DNA from: Zygnema cylindricum
Lineage: Eukaryota; Streptophyta; Zygnematophyceae; Zygnematales; Zygnemataceae
DNA length: 64,000 nucleotides
Assembly: GCA_037447655.1 (NCBI GenBank)
Contig: JBBHKE010000385.1
Span: 62,001-126,000, forward strand
Reading direction: 5' to 3'
The translations under genes were made by a program, and so were the position numbers. The notes beneath the pieces are model-generated. The model had not been told where the DNA came from, did not search any database, and worked only from the letters and a program-made list of their open reading frames with translations. Shown here in pieces: positions 1 through 12,141 of the stretch. Position 1 is the stretch's first letter. Each line of letters starts with the position of its first letter.

Positions 1-167
1 GAATGCTTCGCGAAAATAAATCCAACGATCATAGTTACCTCCCATACTTTTGGATAATATTACCTAATGTTGTTCGCGCATACAAATAAAATAAGCGGTA
101 CGGCGTGGTACGGATAGGCGCCAATTTCTGTAAACTACCCCACTTTTTGTATGGTGGAACGCCAGCC
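1..167. mobile_element. Right end of a PIF/Harbinger-like element, cut by the window start
   Basis: The sequence resembles the right part of the complete element at 36025-36797: a gcttcgcg motif, then tacggcgtggtacg, then an end close to GGAATTCTACCC. The end at 167 is followed by TAA, the target trinucleotide seen in the complete copy. Only the right end is visible, so its own duplication cannot be checked. Confidence 0.5.
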
Positions 168-317
168 TAAACCGAACCCAACTCGCTTTTTGAATAAATT
201 TTTGACCAAAATCATCAAATATGGGAGACCAAAATGCTTGTTTCCTATCGTGACTTGGGATCTGTTAATTTTCTGTGAAATCCGGGATTCCGTATGTCCC
301 ATACTAAGGAAAAGTGA

Positions 318-385
318 GCCGGCCAGGGCTCAAAACTAGGATCTCTGACTTTAGCTGTCAACGCACTAACCACTGTGCCACCAGC
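318..385 (-). repeat. tRNA-derived SINE head
   Basis: Read on the minus strand, this shows an A-box-like TGGCACAGTGG (within 362-380) and, about 40 bases later, a B-box-like segment around 324-341. That is the spacing of an internal RNA polymerase III promoter. No acceptor-stem complement follows, so it is not a working tRNA gene. The body may extend towards position 170. Family and length are unknown. Confidence 0.5.
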
Positions 386-881
386 TTGATGTAGAGCATT
401 GCGGGTCCAGCCCATTTATTTTTAGGCGACTTCGAGTGTGACGTATCACATTCTACCTCGTATTAAACCGACATTCACGTGCCAATCCAACAGGATCCTT
501 CCAGGATTACTAAAATTAGAATGAGAACCCTTGATTGAGTGTACAACTTTTGACTTTGATCTGATCATATTTAGCACTCACAATTTCGAACCAAAACATC
601 GGCTTCTATTAATGCCTGAAAAAGGTTCAAATTATCATGCAGAAGGCTTCACTTGAAAAAACTAGTTTTTTTTTTTGCCGATCATTATTGAAGGAATTTA
701 TGGCGTAAATGTGACATAAAAAATTACAATATCATTTGAGTTTTGAGGAGAGGTGACGGATTGTAGTCCACTGCCCGACAAAGTGCTATCAACTATGTTA
801 TGTGATTTTGTGCCAAAAAATAGTATTGATTGATTTATTGTTAATAACACCTATCAACATTGTAACAAAAAGCTTTATTTT
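386..881. other. Intergenic, nothing recognised
   Basis: AT-rich sequence with short poly-T and no reading frame of convincing composition. Confidence 0.5.
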
Positions 882-957
882 ATGATGGAAAATCGTTCTT
901 ATGATGGAAATTCGATCTTCTAATGGAAATTTGTTCTTATGATGGAAATTCGTTTTT
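882..957. repeat. Short tandem repeat, about 19-bp unit, four copies
   Basis: Four imperfect copies of atgatggaaattcgttctt follow one another without a gap. No function is apparent. Confidence 0.7.
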
Positions 958-1097
958 AGTCTTAATGGTCAGAGGTCCATTTTTCTCACCCAACAAAATC
1001 ATTGGAAAAATCTTGAAACATTAAAAAACCTCATTAGTTGCTTATTCCATAGTAAATGAAAGTTCTTATTCTATATTAAATGAAAGTAGTCAAAGGC

Positions 1098-1183
1098 ACC
1101 GTGGTCTAGTTTGAGCCATTTGCTGATTTTCATCATGAGAACCGTGGTCTAGTTTGAGCCATTTGCTAATTTTCATCATGAGA
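1098..1183. repeat. Direct tandem duplication of 43 bp
   Basis: Two adjacent 43-bp units, starting accgtggtctagtttgagcc at 1098 and 1141, differ at one base seen (ctgatt versus ctaatt). This is a recent tandem duplication in non-coding DNA. Confidence 0.85.
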
Positions 1184-2655
1184 AGGTACAAAAGAACGAA
1201 CTCAGTTTCATTATTCATACCTCACTTCTAATGATTAAAAAAAATGTAAAGGAAAACGGTCATAAGACGGAGTTGACCTACCAGAGCTTGTCGTTTTTGG
1301 TATGGAGGGAGACCAAGCTTAAGTACTTGTGTTACTAAAATAAACTCACCATTGCCTTGTTCTTTTCCTCGGACTGCCACTACCATGCCTCTCCACACCA
1401 ATTTAGTTCATATAAGATTGCTTGTTGCTCCTACTATCTGCCGATTCTCGTCTATTACTTGCACAATCTTGCACGACTACAAATGTTTCCTGGTATAAGA
1501 CAAAAGATAAAACAAAACTCTTACGAGAAGTTCTATCTGCGGTGGGAAGGGGAACCGAAGAGTGATCCATTTTGTCCTCCTTTTTTCATCGTCTTTCCAA
1601 TGAGGCGAACACGACCACCCTCATCCTCCAATATCAAATGTTTGAATTAGCTCTAAATGACATGACTAATTTTGAACCGTTTACAAAATTAGCGTTAAAG
1701 AAAAAAAACAATGAGTGTTATCATCGCTATTTTGTGGTCACTTGCAAAAAAATCGGCACCGAATAAGCTCATTAACACCAGAGAATGGTCAAAAGCAAAA
1801 ACACAAATTGATGTCAACAAAGCGTTTTAGGCACATGTGCACAACAAATAAGAGGGAACAAAGTGGTGCCATGGAAGTAATGTTAATGCAAAGCACTCTA
1901 TAACAAACAAATACTCAAGTAGGATGTAAACTCCATTATAGCCGCTGCAAAAAACCTATTAAGGAGGAGAGGTATTCTCCTTGATCCAAATATTTCCGAA
2001 CTGTTCCTTCGTTTTCATATCTTTATGAATGGACTAGAATAACTGTTGACTTTCAAATATCTCAATTATTTGTGAAATTCTGGACATCGTCACCAAGTGC
2101 AATGAGCATAAACGACAATTGGTTCTTGTGCTGGGCTTGAGAAAAAACTTAAAACTCTAACGCTCACAATGCACAATGTACTTTAAATAAAGCATTGATG
2201 GAAAATGCCTCGCCCTTGATATCCTTGGGGAGAAAGTTCCACATTATTGCCAATAAATCACACCTAATTATTATCAAAACGGTCACAAGTGGGGTTGTTG
2301 TTCCATCGGCTTAACTTATGACAATAATTTTATTCAAAAAGTCTGCGTGATATTTTTGTAAGTGTTTGCTATCTAGAATGTCTCCTTATCGACGACTAAC
2401 ACCTGTGCTTGAAATGCTCACTTGCATTTTGGGAATTGAAGGATTTAGAAAATTGAACAGGATTCATCGGTTAAAAGCGAAATATTCCATGGCATAGTAG
2501 TGCTAATCATATCAAACACATTTGCTAACGCGATGACAGATCTTCGTTTCACTAACAATTTATAAACTTGAGTCTAATCTCAAGCACATTGCTCTTTACT
2601 CATTTAAGACAAATATCATCATGCTGCAAATTTATAAGTTCCGAATATTATCAAA
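1184..2655. other. Intergenic, nothing recognised
   Basis: Mixed-composition DNA. Several open frames of 60-100 codons occur, but none shows domain-like composition or splice-consistent extension. Confidence 0.5.
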
Positions 2656-2916
2656 GTGTTTCATCATGTTTTTATAAAGCAAGGTGGAAGGAGAGTTTCA
2701 GCGGCTGATTATTCCACGTATGATTTGACCTGTCTTTCAGTAGATGCGCTGGTTAAGGATGATGAACGAAATTTTACTGTCTTGTTTATACAGATGAAAG
2801 ATGGGACTTTCGATGTTGTGGTTGACAAAGGAGGAGTGGATGCACTTATGGGAGAGAGCCAAGCGCAGAGTATCTCGAGGCCGGAAATCGTTTACCCAGT
2901 GAGGTCTCTTCCATGA
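2656..2916 (+). pseudogene. Relic of a METTL13-like methyltransferase
   Basis: The open frame contains a segment reading DGTFDVVVDKGGVDALMG. This matches the pattern of the region after motif II in METTL13/EEF1A-lysine-methyltransferase-like proteins, where a (G/D)SFD-V-DKG-LDALM stretch is typical. Before it lies a hydrophobic LFIQM strand. The SAM-binding glycine loop upstream and the C-terminal half are not visible, and no flanking exon in a compatible phase was found within about 1 kb. At roughly 86 codons it is far shorter than the family, so a dead fragment is the simplest reading. An exon of a diverged gene remains possible. Confidence 0.4.
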
Positions 2917-3600
2917 CATGCCTGTAGCCCCTGGAACTAGTCCAATATAGGTGGATTGTGTCAATTATGAAAGGTTTGTGTCAAAGGAAGTTTTGCAAAA
3001 TGTTTGGAACAAGCGAGAAATATATGCAGATGATCCTCTAATGTTTGTCGGTGATCTTGAAGAATTTTATCTACACGTACAATCATAATGCAGATTGACG
3101 CAGACTCCATTTGGAGTGGCTAACTAACGGGTGCAGTACAGTACCATTGTGTACTTCAACTCGAGAAGGACAACTGAGCTGTACTCATTCAGTACGTCGT
3201 TTGTCGTATCCGAGAATATTTCATGTTCCAAAAACTGCAGTTGATATAGCAAATTATCCCCGTCGATATAGTTGCCCCCCGCAATAAAACCAAGCCTTCA
3301 GTTTTATTATTTTATGATTTACCTTACCCTTTCTGTATGGTGTTTCACACCAATGGATAGCTAATGACTCGGGCTTTGAAACATTCTTCAGATTTTTGCA
3401 GCACTCCGTCATAGAAATGTCTTTTGAAGGGGATTAGCCGTACAGTTCAGGTTTATGGTATCCAATTGACGAGTCTTGAATCAACAAGCTGATCAACAAG
3501 CTGCTTGTTGTGAAGTCACGTCACTCCTTGAGACAAGCTTAACTGATCAGTGCATGACTTTTTGAGCTTGTCAAGTCAGTCGCACCTGAATTCTGGTAGG
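2917..3600. other. Upstream flank of the F-box gene
   Basis: No gene is recognised. The stretch 3480-3560 repeats caacaagctg and related caagctt words. Confidence 0.5.
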
Positions 3601-3673
3601 AATAAAAAGGCAGGGAGGGGAAAGGAGGAAGAGAGGTAGCAAGTGAGAGGGGACAAGGCAGGGAGAGAAGAAA
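3601..3673 (+). promoter_or_regulatory. Probable TATA-like box and purine-rich 5' leader of the F-box gene
   Basis: AATAAAAAGG at 3601-3610 is TATA-like and lies about 65 bases before the ATG at 3674. A nearly pure purine leader follows. The transcription start is inferred, not seen. Confidence 0.35.
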
Positions 3674-6600
3674 ATGGCGTATCGCACTGTTGAAGGAAGT
3701 GAATATGGCGATTACAAGTCCCGTTTAGCTCTTATGAGTGATGACACTCTCCAACTGATACTCGAATGTCTACCAGTCCCGTTTATTCTACATACTGCTG
3801 CTTTGGTTTGTAAAAGATGGGAGCGGATATCAAAAAGCTGTGCCGTAAGAGCCATAAAACTAAACTAAAACTGCCTCCATGTTGTATGGATTATTTAACA
3901 TGGAAAGGTCGTATAGGTGTTGCTACTATTAGGCAAAAATCGTCCTATGCAGTTTGTCTCGAAGCTTCAGTCAACGTGATGTGGCATAGCCAAACATGTC
4001 CAATTTGTGATATCTCCATGCCCTAGGGATAATTTTTTTTGCAAACGCGCGGGATTTTTATTCTTGCCTAATGAGAAATCGACAAAAATATTTCTTGAAG
4101 CCACGTGGCAAACCTTGTGACAAATGTCACACATGGCCGTTGCCTTTGCACAATTTGAATTTATAGAATACAGTTCATTATTGCATGATATATGGTATTT
4201 TAGGTGATTCTGTTTAAACTTGTTAACAACTTCAAGTTGAAACTTGAATATTAGTTTTTGACTATTCATAAAAGCATAAGATGTAGAACGGATATACACC
4301 TCGTTCATCGAAATGCTTCATTCTTGTACGTAAATATTGCAACTTGATAGTTGTTGGTCATGGCCTGTTTCAGAAGAGTGGGTTACAATTGTAGTGGTTT
4401 TGCCATGTTTCGTTTTTTTGTTTCCTTCCTTTGAATCGTATGGAAAAATTGTTCTGACTCAACGGAAAGTTACGACAAGGAGTATTGGAGGCATAACGAA
4501 AGATAGTACATTATGATTATTTTCCTGGGTGCTAGTATAGATTAATCAATGAATCTGGGTTTGGTTCTAAATTAATGTGATAGACTTTTACTTCATCAAA
4601 ATTTGTGTGGCTCACTGTTTACTGGTCCCAGTTTTCAGACTAAAAGCTTTCCTTGTCCAAGTTTTCTGTATTACCGATTTGTAATTTGCTGGCAGGTATT
4701 TGAAAGGACATCTATTCATATTGGAGAGTATCTCGTAGCCTTTGTGCTTGTCTGACGTCCATAGCTGACCTCTTCTTTCTGGTTACAGATTGAAGAGTTA
4801 GCTCCAGCTCGAACCGCTCCATTTGACAAGCCTTGGGGTGATTTGGTGGGTTTTAACTCAAACTTTATGAATTAAAATGTGTATTGTTATTAGAGTTAAT
4901 GATACTATATGGTGCCCCGTAAGTCTGGCCCTTGACTAAAATATCATTAATAACACTGATTGTTTTATTAACTCTAATTCTTTGAAAGGTTCAGAATCAG
5001 TCATGTCATTTGGAACTGAATTGGAACGAAAAATACTAATAGTTATCTGGTGTATCTGGACAGTTATCATGTCGAAATGTGGATCTATAAATTTTCAAAC
5101 GGGAAAGTGATTGTAGACTTTATATGTTTTTGGCTGCTAGTTTTTGTTTTTTTAGTTGTTCACAGGTTCTAAACTGATTCACCTCTGGGGAGTCTGGCGC
5201 ACCTTTTTTTCTTCTCAAAGGGCCATAAGTGTCTAATTGAATTTTGTTTGCCTGTGTATATTTGTGTGTGAAGGATGCTGGAGACCTTTTCCGACTTGTA
5301 GAAAGGCACTCCCATACTCTCCAAGCACTTTATTTACACGCGTAAGTTCTAGTAATTGAATGTAGAAGTCTTTTGACTGGTGACCTTCTAAAACTATTGA
5401 GCCTTTTTGGGTCAATGTCCATTGGTAGAGTGGCAATCTGCTAACTACAACGATGTGGAATGGTGAACTTTATAAACTTTCCAATAGCTGTTATCTCTAT
5501 TGTTTTGCAACGGTTGGATCGTTTTTTTTTCGGTGTTGCTGTTCATGGACAATTCTGTAATGGTTTTCTTGATATGTGTTTCTATAATGTTTGAGGAAAC
5601 GATACTACACCGCCCATCACTATTAGAGTTAGTTAATTATTAGCGTTAACACGTTATTATAGTTAACTATACTAAGTTGGCAATGTAGCTCTTTATGGCC
5701 CACTGTAAATAGTGTTAATAACACTAATCTATGATTCCGGGTCAAAAAAAAGCTCCTCGTAGTAGAGTGATTAGCTCTAATAGCTATGAGCAGTGTAGCT
5801 TACTCCTCTTACTTTATACCAGCATTGGTGCAAATTGTTTTAAGTGTAGAGATATTGTGCAAGACTGAGAACGGGGGAGTTCATCGGCCCTTTTGTCAAG
5901 CCATGTCAAGTTCCCATGCAATCAATCACAAGGACATGGCGTATTTTGGAGTTTATTCTAGGGTGACTATGATCTCTGCTTTTGGAGTTGCAATGCAGTT
6001 GACACAAGTTCATATATTCCCGGTTCTCAATCTATTCTTTTCCTTCTATTTTTTTGCTTTTCAAGTTGTCATTCCAATGTTTGATGTACGATCGTGATGT
6101 GCCATGTAACAGAGTTCCTGGATTGGACGGACATATGCTTGTAAAAATGGCTGAGTCCCTTCCGAATTTAAAAAAACTTTCCGTTGTGGCTTGCACGAGT
6201 ATTTCGCACTTACACTTGGAGACAGCAATTACCGCGGTTTCTACGGAACTGGAGGTGCTGGACCTTCATGGCCAACACTTTCCGAGGGTGAAAGGGCAGT
6301 CTTGTGCAACTTGCCGAAAAGACAATATTCTCATTACGGATAATCTTGTATTGAAACTCCTAGCCAGGTAACGTCTTGGTCAAAGAAAAAGGAAGCAGTT
6401 GCATAGGCTCTAATTTTGAGGCTGTCTAAACTTTTTCCCTTTCCTGTGATGATCTTATATAATGAAGCACCATAAAGTGAAGTTTGAGGGTATTAGTCTT
6501 CTGAAGTTTTTCAAAGCATCATACTTGTCTAAGAGGTTGAATGGGTATAAATTTGCTGCCAAGACCAAAATAGTGTTTTTGTTTGCTGGTCCAGCTAACA

Positions 6601-9600
6601 ATTTTTTTATTTTATTTGGTATCAGTATAAAACCAAGGGAAACAGATTGGGATGCATTCAAACGTTTCTTAACGTGATTTTGTGTCACAGCACCTTATAT
6701 CTTGTATTCCCTTCCTGCTTTATACTTCTTTTTAAAACTTCTCTACCCGATACTCCCTTCATTCTTAACACTGTCTATGGAAACTTTTTTATCCTATGTC
6801 TTGGTTTTTTAACTCAGGTGCCGTCGTATGAAAGAAATCAATCTGGATGACTGCAGTGAGGTCACCCCACAGACTGTAGAAAAAATGTGTATCGCCTACC
6901 CTGGTCTCACGTCCGTGAGCCTCCATTCTGACAAACTAAGATGGGGAACTGTTCAAAATTTGCTCTCAAATTGCAAAGAATTGCTATATTTGTCGCTGGT
7001 ATCATCTGTACTTGAAGAGCAAAGTGAAATTTCCGATTATCCAACAAAGATCTTATCTCTCCGCCTTTATAAGAATCATCATCAGTCCATCGCCTTTGAT
7101 AAAAATCCAAACTTTCATCATTTGGTGATGTTCGGAAATTGTATGTTGGATTTCTATGGACAAACACAGTTTTACCGGACTTGGGAGGCCTTAAAGCTTG
7201 TGAGTTATAACTTAAGAGTTGTGGACATTTCACATGCAGCCAGCCCCGATTTCATATGTTCCGAGGTACTTTTCTCCTATGCTTTTGGTCATATTTTGGC
7301 ATGTTTCACTTCGCCTGTGTGTTTCTAAAATGACGATGTTAGGAAATGATGAAGACTGTTATTTTACTGTAAACTTATCACTGTTGCATTTATCACCGTC
7401 TCAAAATATGGGTAAAAACGCATCGTATGTCCTCTCACTAAATAAGCACGTTGTTGTAAGATGATCTTCTGTGTTGACATGTAATATTTGTCCTATATCT
7501 TAAGGCCGTGTATGGTTTTTTGGAACATTTTATTTGTTTGTGGGTAAAGAATTTCATTTATGCTTGCAGTTTGAATCACAATATCTTCCGACTTGATGCT
7601 GTGTTTTTCTTCATGTGAGAGCTTGTGATATCATGTTTACATTCACCGAGGATTGTAGACCTTGATGGATCAAAGTCGTTACAGCGGTTTTTATTTTGAT
7701 GGACTGTGTCATTGATCCCTGGTTAAATTTGGGTTTACCAAGTTTTCTTCGTACCTTTTACAAATCCTTGACTTTATTAAACTTTCTTCAACCTCAGTCT
7801 AGTTTCCTTTGTAATGAAAACGAAGGTCCATCCGTATGTTTCCGACCACAGACTGTACCCAAAAGACTGTCACCATAGACTGTTAACCATAGACTGCAGT
7901 TCAAAAATGTTTGCAGAGGGAGCTGGACAAACTTGTCTGGTTGATTAATTTCTGTCCTCATGTAAAACGCCTCGCACTCCCACATGCGAACGACGAGGTT
8001 TTGTTGAGAATCGCATCAACTTGTCATAAGCTGGAGGAATTGAGATTTCAGGTAAGAATGCTAAAAGCCTAGGGTTATGAGCAACGGAGTCTGTGAAAAT
8101 ACTAGCTTCCGTTTTTTTTTTTATTGTGAGATTTTTTGCGAGAGGCTTATTGATTAAGTGAGTATATTTTATACTGCTTCACAAAATAGAAGAATACGAT
8201 GTATTGCTTTGCCAGAAATGCAAGTGCCTCCAAATCACCATTCTTTTTCCTGTCACTTGTGATCTTTGTTTCCACAGATCTGTCTAAGTGCATACTGTGA
8301 CCATGTATGTTGGGAATAATTTATCCCGAAGGTTGAATCTAGATAGAAAGATTAAACTTCATACTTCGGTTTTATTGAGAGCAATTGCAGGGTTTTGGTA
8401 ATGGAGGAAGCTTCAACAAGTTAGTAACGGACTTCTCGGTAGCTCGAGTAGCAGAGAAATGTACGCGGCTGAAAGTCTTCAGTATTGGGGGTTGCAAAAA
8501 AGTCACCAGCTCAAGCCTCAGGTGCACATTTTAATTTCTCCCACTTGTTCTACTCCAACTCACGTAAGATCAAGGATGCGGTTCTTATTGTAGTCGAGTA
8601 TCTGTTGAAAGCATAGTTACAAGCGCAAAAACAATTTGAAACACTGTATGTGGTTACCCCATACTATACGTGTATTCCACCGTATAGTACGGGCACAGTA
8701 TGGAGTAACCAGAGCTTTTTCTGTTGTTTTTCCTCATTGGAACTGTGGTTGAAAGATAACTGATAGCATCTGGGGACTCCTGCAGGTATTTGGCAAACAA
8801 TTGCGGAAAATTACACACACTCCACTTGGACGGATGTCAGGGAATGGAAGTTCGTCCGTTCGACTCTGTGATTGAGTCCGTTCTTCCAAAGCTGTTAAAA
8901 AAGCTCCGTTTGTTTGATATTCAGCGTTTGAAGTCCATTGGAAAGATTGTCAACTTCTTAACCGAGCTCCCAGAAGTAAGTACACCGCGAATCGTTATTA
9001 GTGTCAAAGTTTAAATAGTGTTGAATAAAATTTACCGTAATTGATGCTAATTAAGAATTTGAAATTTTTCAAAAAAAAGGTGTATTCTAATTTCGGCGTT
9101 TATGCTAATTTGGGAACAGCAAAAATGGAATATTCGCCGTATGATTATATACACTAATATATGTATTCTTACAAAATATTAGAAATCGTACGCCGTCGCG
9201 AATATAAATATCCGTACATGCTATTCTAGTTTACGTGTCAGACTAATCACGTTTTTTTGAGCGCACGTTCCTATGCGTGCGCGTCTGATTTAATTCATTT
9301 TTTGTAAATTTTCACTTGAAAAGGTACATTTATGTACGGTCTGACATCGACCGTAAACCACACTATTTATATTTTATTGTACTTTCGGGCTTTACGCTAT
9401 TTTGTACGGTACCTTAATTAACGTCAAGGAAAAATTAAAATCATGTATCCTATTTGAAAAAAAAAATCAAAATTTTAAGAACCCAAATTAGTGACTTTGA
9501 CACTAATAACGATTCGCGGTGTAGTGTGTCAGCCACTCTTTCTGGTGTGAATACCGATGTTTTTTGTTTGATTAAGTGATACTTATCAGGATTTTTTTCT

Positions 9601-12141
9601 GACATGCTTCACTTTGTAATGCTTTCTGTAAGTTTTGATGGTTTTGAACCGGGCAATCCGGTTCAGCAATGGAGTTAAACTTCAAGGTAGCAGCTTACTA
9701 TGAGTTGTGCAATAACACGTGATTGAACAATTGAACTGCTTCTCAAACCACCATAGTCTAGACGGACTAAGAGTGGGGATCGAAACACAGTGTGGTCAAT
9801 ACTGTTATATGTGCGGATACTAATGTTGTGTATCGGTAGCCTCCTACCAATAATCGATATGTACCTTGTTTTGACCTACCGATAAGCGATATATCGCTAA
9901 GGATATTATAGAGACATTTCACCAATGTATCAGCCTGATATGCCGATAAAAAAGTATTGCGATAATTGACTTGGCGTTTATATATTTTTGTAGGGTTTGG
10001 TTCGTTTTTATGCCCTCATACCCCTTTCACAGAATGTGGTTAGCCTAAAGTTGTTTTTCTTTACTTATTTTTACATGATAAATTTGTTATTGCAAAGAGA
10101 GAAACTAATATAAATGTTGAAAAATAGATTTCTAATGATCAAAAGAGAGAAGAGAAGCAAATTAAAATGTCACAGAACTCTGTTTACAAAGAAATGCATA
10201 CTAAATAGTAAATACCCGAATATAGTTTCTCATCAAACTGTTTAATACAATGTTGTCTCAGTCAACGTGGTTACTAAAGATAACAAAAAATAAAAAAAAA
10301 CTGCACATCAATACCATGTCTACAATCAGGAAGAGCATTCCCACGTAAGAAAAAGGCCCAGAAAAAGGTGTCTCTGAGTAACAAAGTACGGTACATCTTC
10401 ATGGATATACAAGATTGCACACGGTTTAATGTAAGAGTAAAAGTCAAAAAGTCGAAAAAAGTCAAAAATTGTTGTACTTTCTTTCAAAAACTTCGGTCCT
10501 GTACTTTTATTCTTTTAGAGTACGTCGTTTTTGTACGGAGCTGCTGCGCAGTCCGAACTGGAGTCCGGTATTTCCGTTCCACAAAGTATACGTGACATGG
10601 CATACTATAGATTGTATAGTATAGTATAATACAATGTAGTATATAGTATTAGGGTATAGTAATAATATATATTTACATATTATTGGCGATTACTGATTTA
10701 TTTGTCCCAGAGCGATATATCGGGCTCTTTTGCTGTTCGATAACTGATAATCTCGGTTATCAGAACTCTCGCGATAGGAAATTTACCTATACACAACAGT
10801 AGCTGATACAACTAAACAAAACAGTTGTTTACAGTTCCATAGTGATTTACAATTGTCTACAGTTCATAGGAATGGACGACTAGCAGTATTTGTGCACACA
10901 TTTTTGTGAAAAGAATATGATTGGTTTCTGGTTTGTTGTTTTCGACAAAAAATTCACCAGGTCATTATGGTACAAAGGCTATTTCACCAGTTATACATTA
11001 AAACAAATACAAACTGGTTTAAGATATTACGTATTTAATTTTTCATATGTTTCAATACGGTTGTGGTTCATAGTATTTAAGAACGTAATCACCAAAATAC
11101 TTTACGCCTTTACTGGTTTTTATTAGATTGCCTGACAGGTGGCGAGAACCGAACAATCGAGACAGCCACACAATAATTTTTTGGTGGTGCCAAAATTTCA
11201 CGTCCATCCCTTCAAAGTGAACCCTGTATGATGCCCTTAAAAAGAATTGTATCAAACTCAGTGGAAAATATTGTGGTCCATAAAACTTCCGTACCGTGGC
11301 AACAGTTGAGTGGTCCATACTAAATATTGTGTGGATGCCAAAACGATTCGTACCTGAAATGAGTGTGGTCCAGACTAGTTGTAGTAGGCAGGAAAAAATG
11401 CAGGTCATCCAAGAGTGACCAATTATTGATGAACCCAGAAAGTTTGGAAAGTATTACAATTTTTTTTGTGGGGCAATAGTTTGTAAAGACATGTTTTGTA
11501 TGTTTTTCTGCTGAATACTCGTTTTTAGCCCCCGAATTCATACATAATAACGAGGCTGGGACTGAGTGGGACCTTGCGCACACGGGAGTTACAAAAAACT
11601 TGTATGTTAAAGATGCATAGCAACCATGTGCCACACTATTGCTCATCCGCCGTTCTTTTTACCAGTTCAAAATAAGCAGTCTTACAATTTAGGAAATCTT
11701 GTGTCCAATTTTCTATTCTGAATGTCAACGACGGTTCTCTGTTTTTGTTGGCATATTGGTCTGTCACCTCTCTCCCCCGCCTTCTCTCCCGCTCCTGCTC
11801 CTTTCCCCTTTCACTCTCTCTCTCTCTCCCCCACCCCTCCTCTCTCTCCCCCCTTCTCTCCCGCCCCTCCTCTCTCTCCTCTCCTCCCTCACCTCCCCCC
11901 CGTCCTCTTCCCACTCTCTTTACTCTTCTTTTCTCCTTTTCACTTCTCCTATTTGCTCTCTTTGGTCCAGGACGCAGCATGTGTTCTACGAGTCCTTATC
12001 ATTGGCCGGAAGCTTCCTGCCACAGTAGACCGTCAACGGCTCAAAGCTCGTTTACCAAACTTGCTGGTCTGGGAGAAGGAATTTTTTTGGGACGGTTTAT
12101 TGTATTCACATCCGTTATTGGCTCCTGTCGATGAATACTAA
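3674..12141 (+). CDS. F-box/LRR protein, substrate receptor of an SCF ubiquitin ligase (9 exons)
   Basis: Exons: 3674-3844, 4789-4845, 5274-5341, 6113-6367, 6818-7265, 7917-8051, 8391-8521, 8786-8975, 11971-12141. Every junction is GT-AG and phases agree, giving 1626 bases and 541 residues without a stop. Residues about 18-53 are an F-box (LALMSDDTLQLILECLPV, then CKRW), the part that binds SKP1. From about residue 77 to 485 there are leucine-rich repeats, for example LPNLKKLSVVACTSI, CRRMKEINLDDC, CHKLEELRF, CTRLKVFSIGGCKKV and CGKLHTLHLDGC. The last exon codes for a hydrophobic cap ending SHPLLAPVDEY. The layout suits an FBXL-type receptor that would recruit a target for ubiquitination. I do not recognise it as TIR1/AFB or COI1, and its target is unknown. 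Introns 3 and 8 contain MITEs, and intron 7 contains a small foldback. Confidence 0.8.
5608..5795. mobile_element. TA-flanked MITE (family i), diverged copy in F-box intron 3
   Basis: The left end CACCGCCCATCACTATTAGAG mirrors the right end CTCTAATAGCTATGAGCAGTG imperfectly, and both sides carry TA (5606-5607 and 5796-5797). At 188 bp it is the most diverged copy in the window, so probably the oldest. Confidence 0.6.
8651..8711. repeat. Small foldback in F-box intron 7
   Basis: tggttaccccatactatacg at the left pairs with a right arm ending cagtatggagtaacca. The loop also holds a cgtatagtac word, which recurs in the foldback at 24069-24181. Confidence 0.5.
8983..9521. mobile_element. TA-flanked MITE (family i), 539 bp, in F-box intron 8
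   Basis: The ends CACCGCGAATCGTTATTAG and its complement CTAATAACGATTCGCGGTG are perfect inverted repeats flanked by TA at 8981-8982 and 9522-9523. It begins only seven bases after the splice donor at 8976. It has no transposase frame. With its nested insert removed, the copy at 24211-25038 has nearly the same length and very similar sequence. Confidence 0.85.
9821..10801. mobile_element. hAT-like element (family ii), 981 bp, in F-box intron 8
   Basis: The left end TAATGTTGTGTATCGGTA and the right end CTATACACAACAGTA are inverted repeats. The flanks gcggatac (9813-9820) and gctgatac (10802-10809) are an 8-bp target duplication with one mismatch, as expected for hAT. gatatatcg palindromes cluster near both ends. 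I see no transposase frame, so it is non-autonomous. Confidence 0.7.
11761..11965. repeat. Long polypyrimidine run before the last F-box exon
   Basis: About 200 bases of nearly pure C/T (cctctctcc-type words) run to within a few bases of the acceptor at 11970. The run creates long spurious frames on both strands. It may serve as an extended polypyrimidine tract for the acceptor. Confidence 0.75.

Noticed and set aside
4891-4980. attagagttaat and attaactctaat inverted words in F-box intron 2
   Set aside because: They resemble family i interiors, but no CACCG ends or TA duplication could be defined.
11636-12028. Overlapping frames of 109-139 codons in the C/T run on both strands
   Set aside because: Low complexity only. 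The real coding part is the last F-box exon at 11971-12141.
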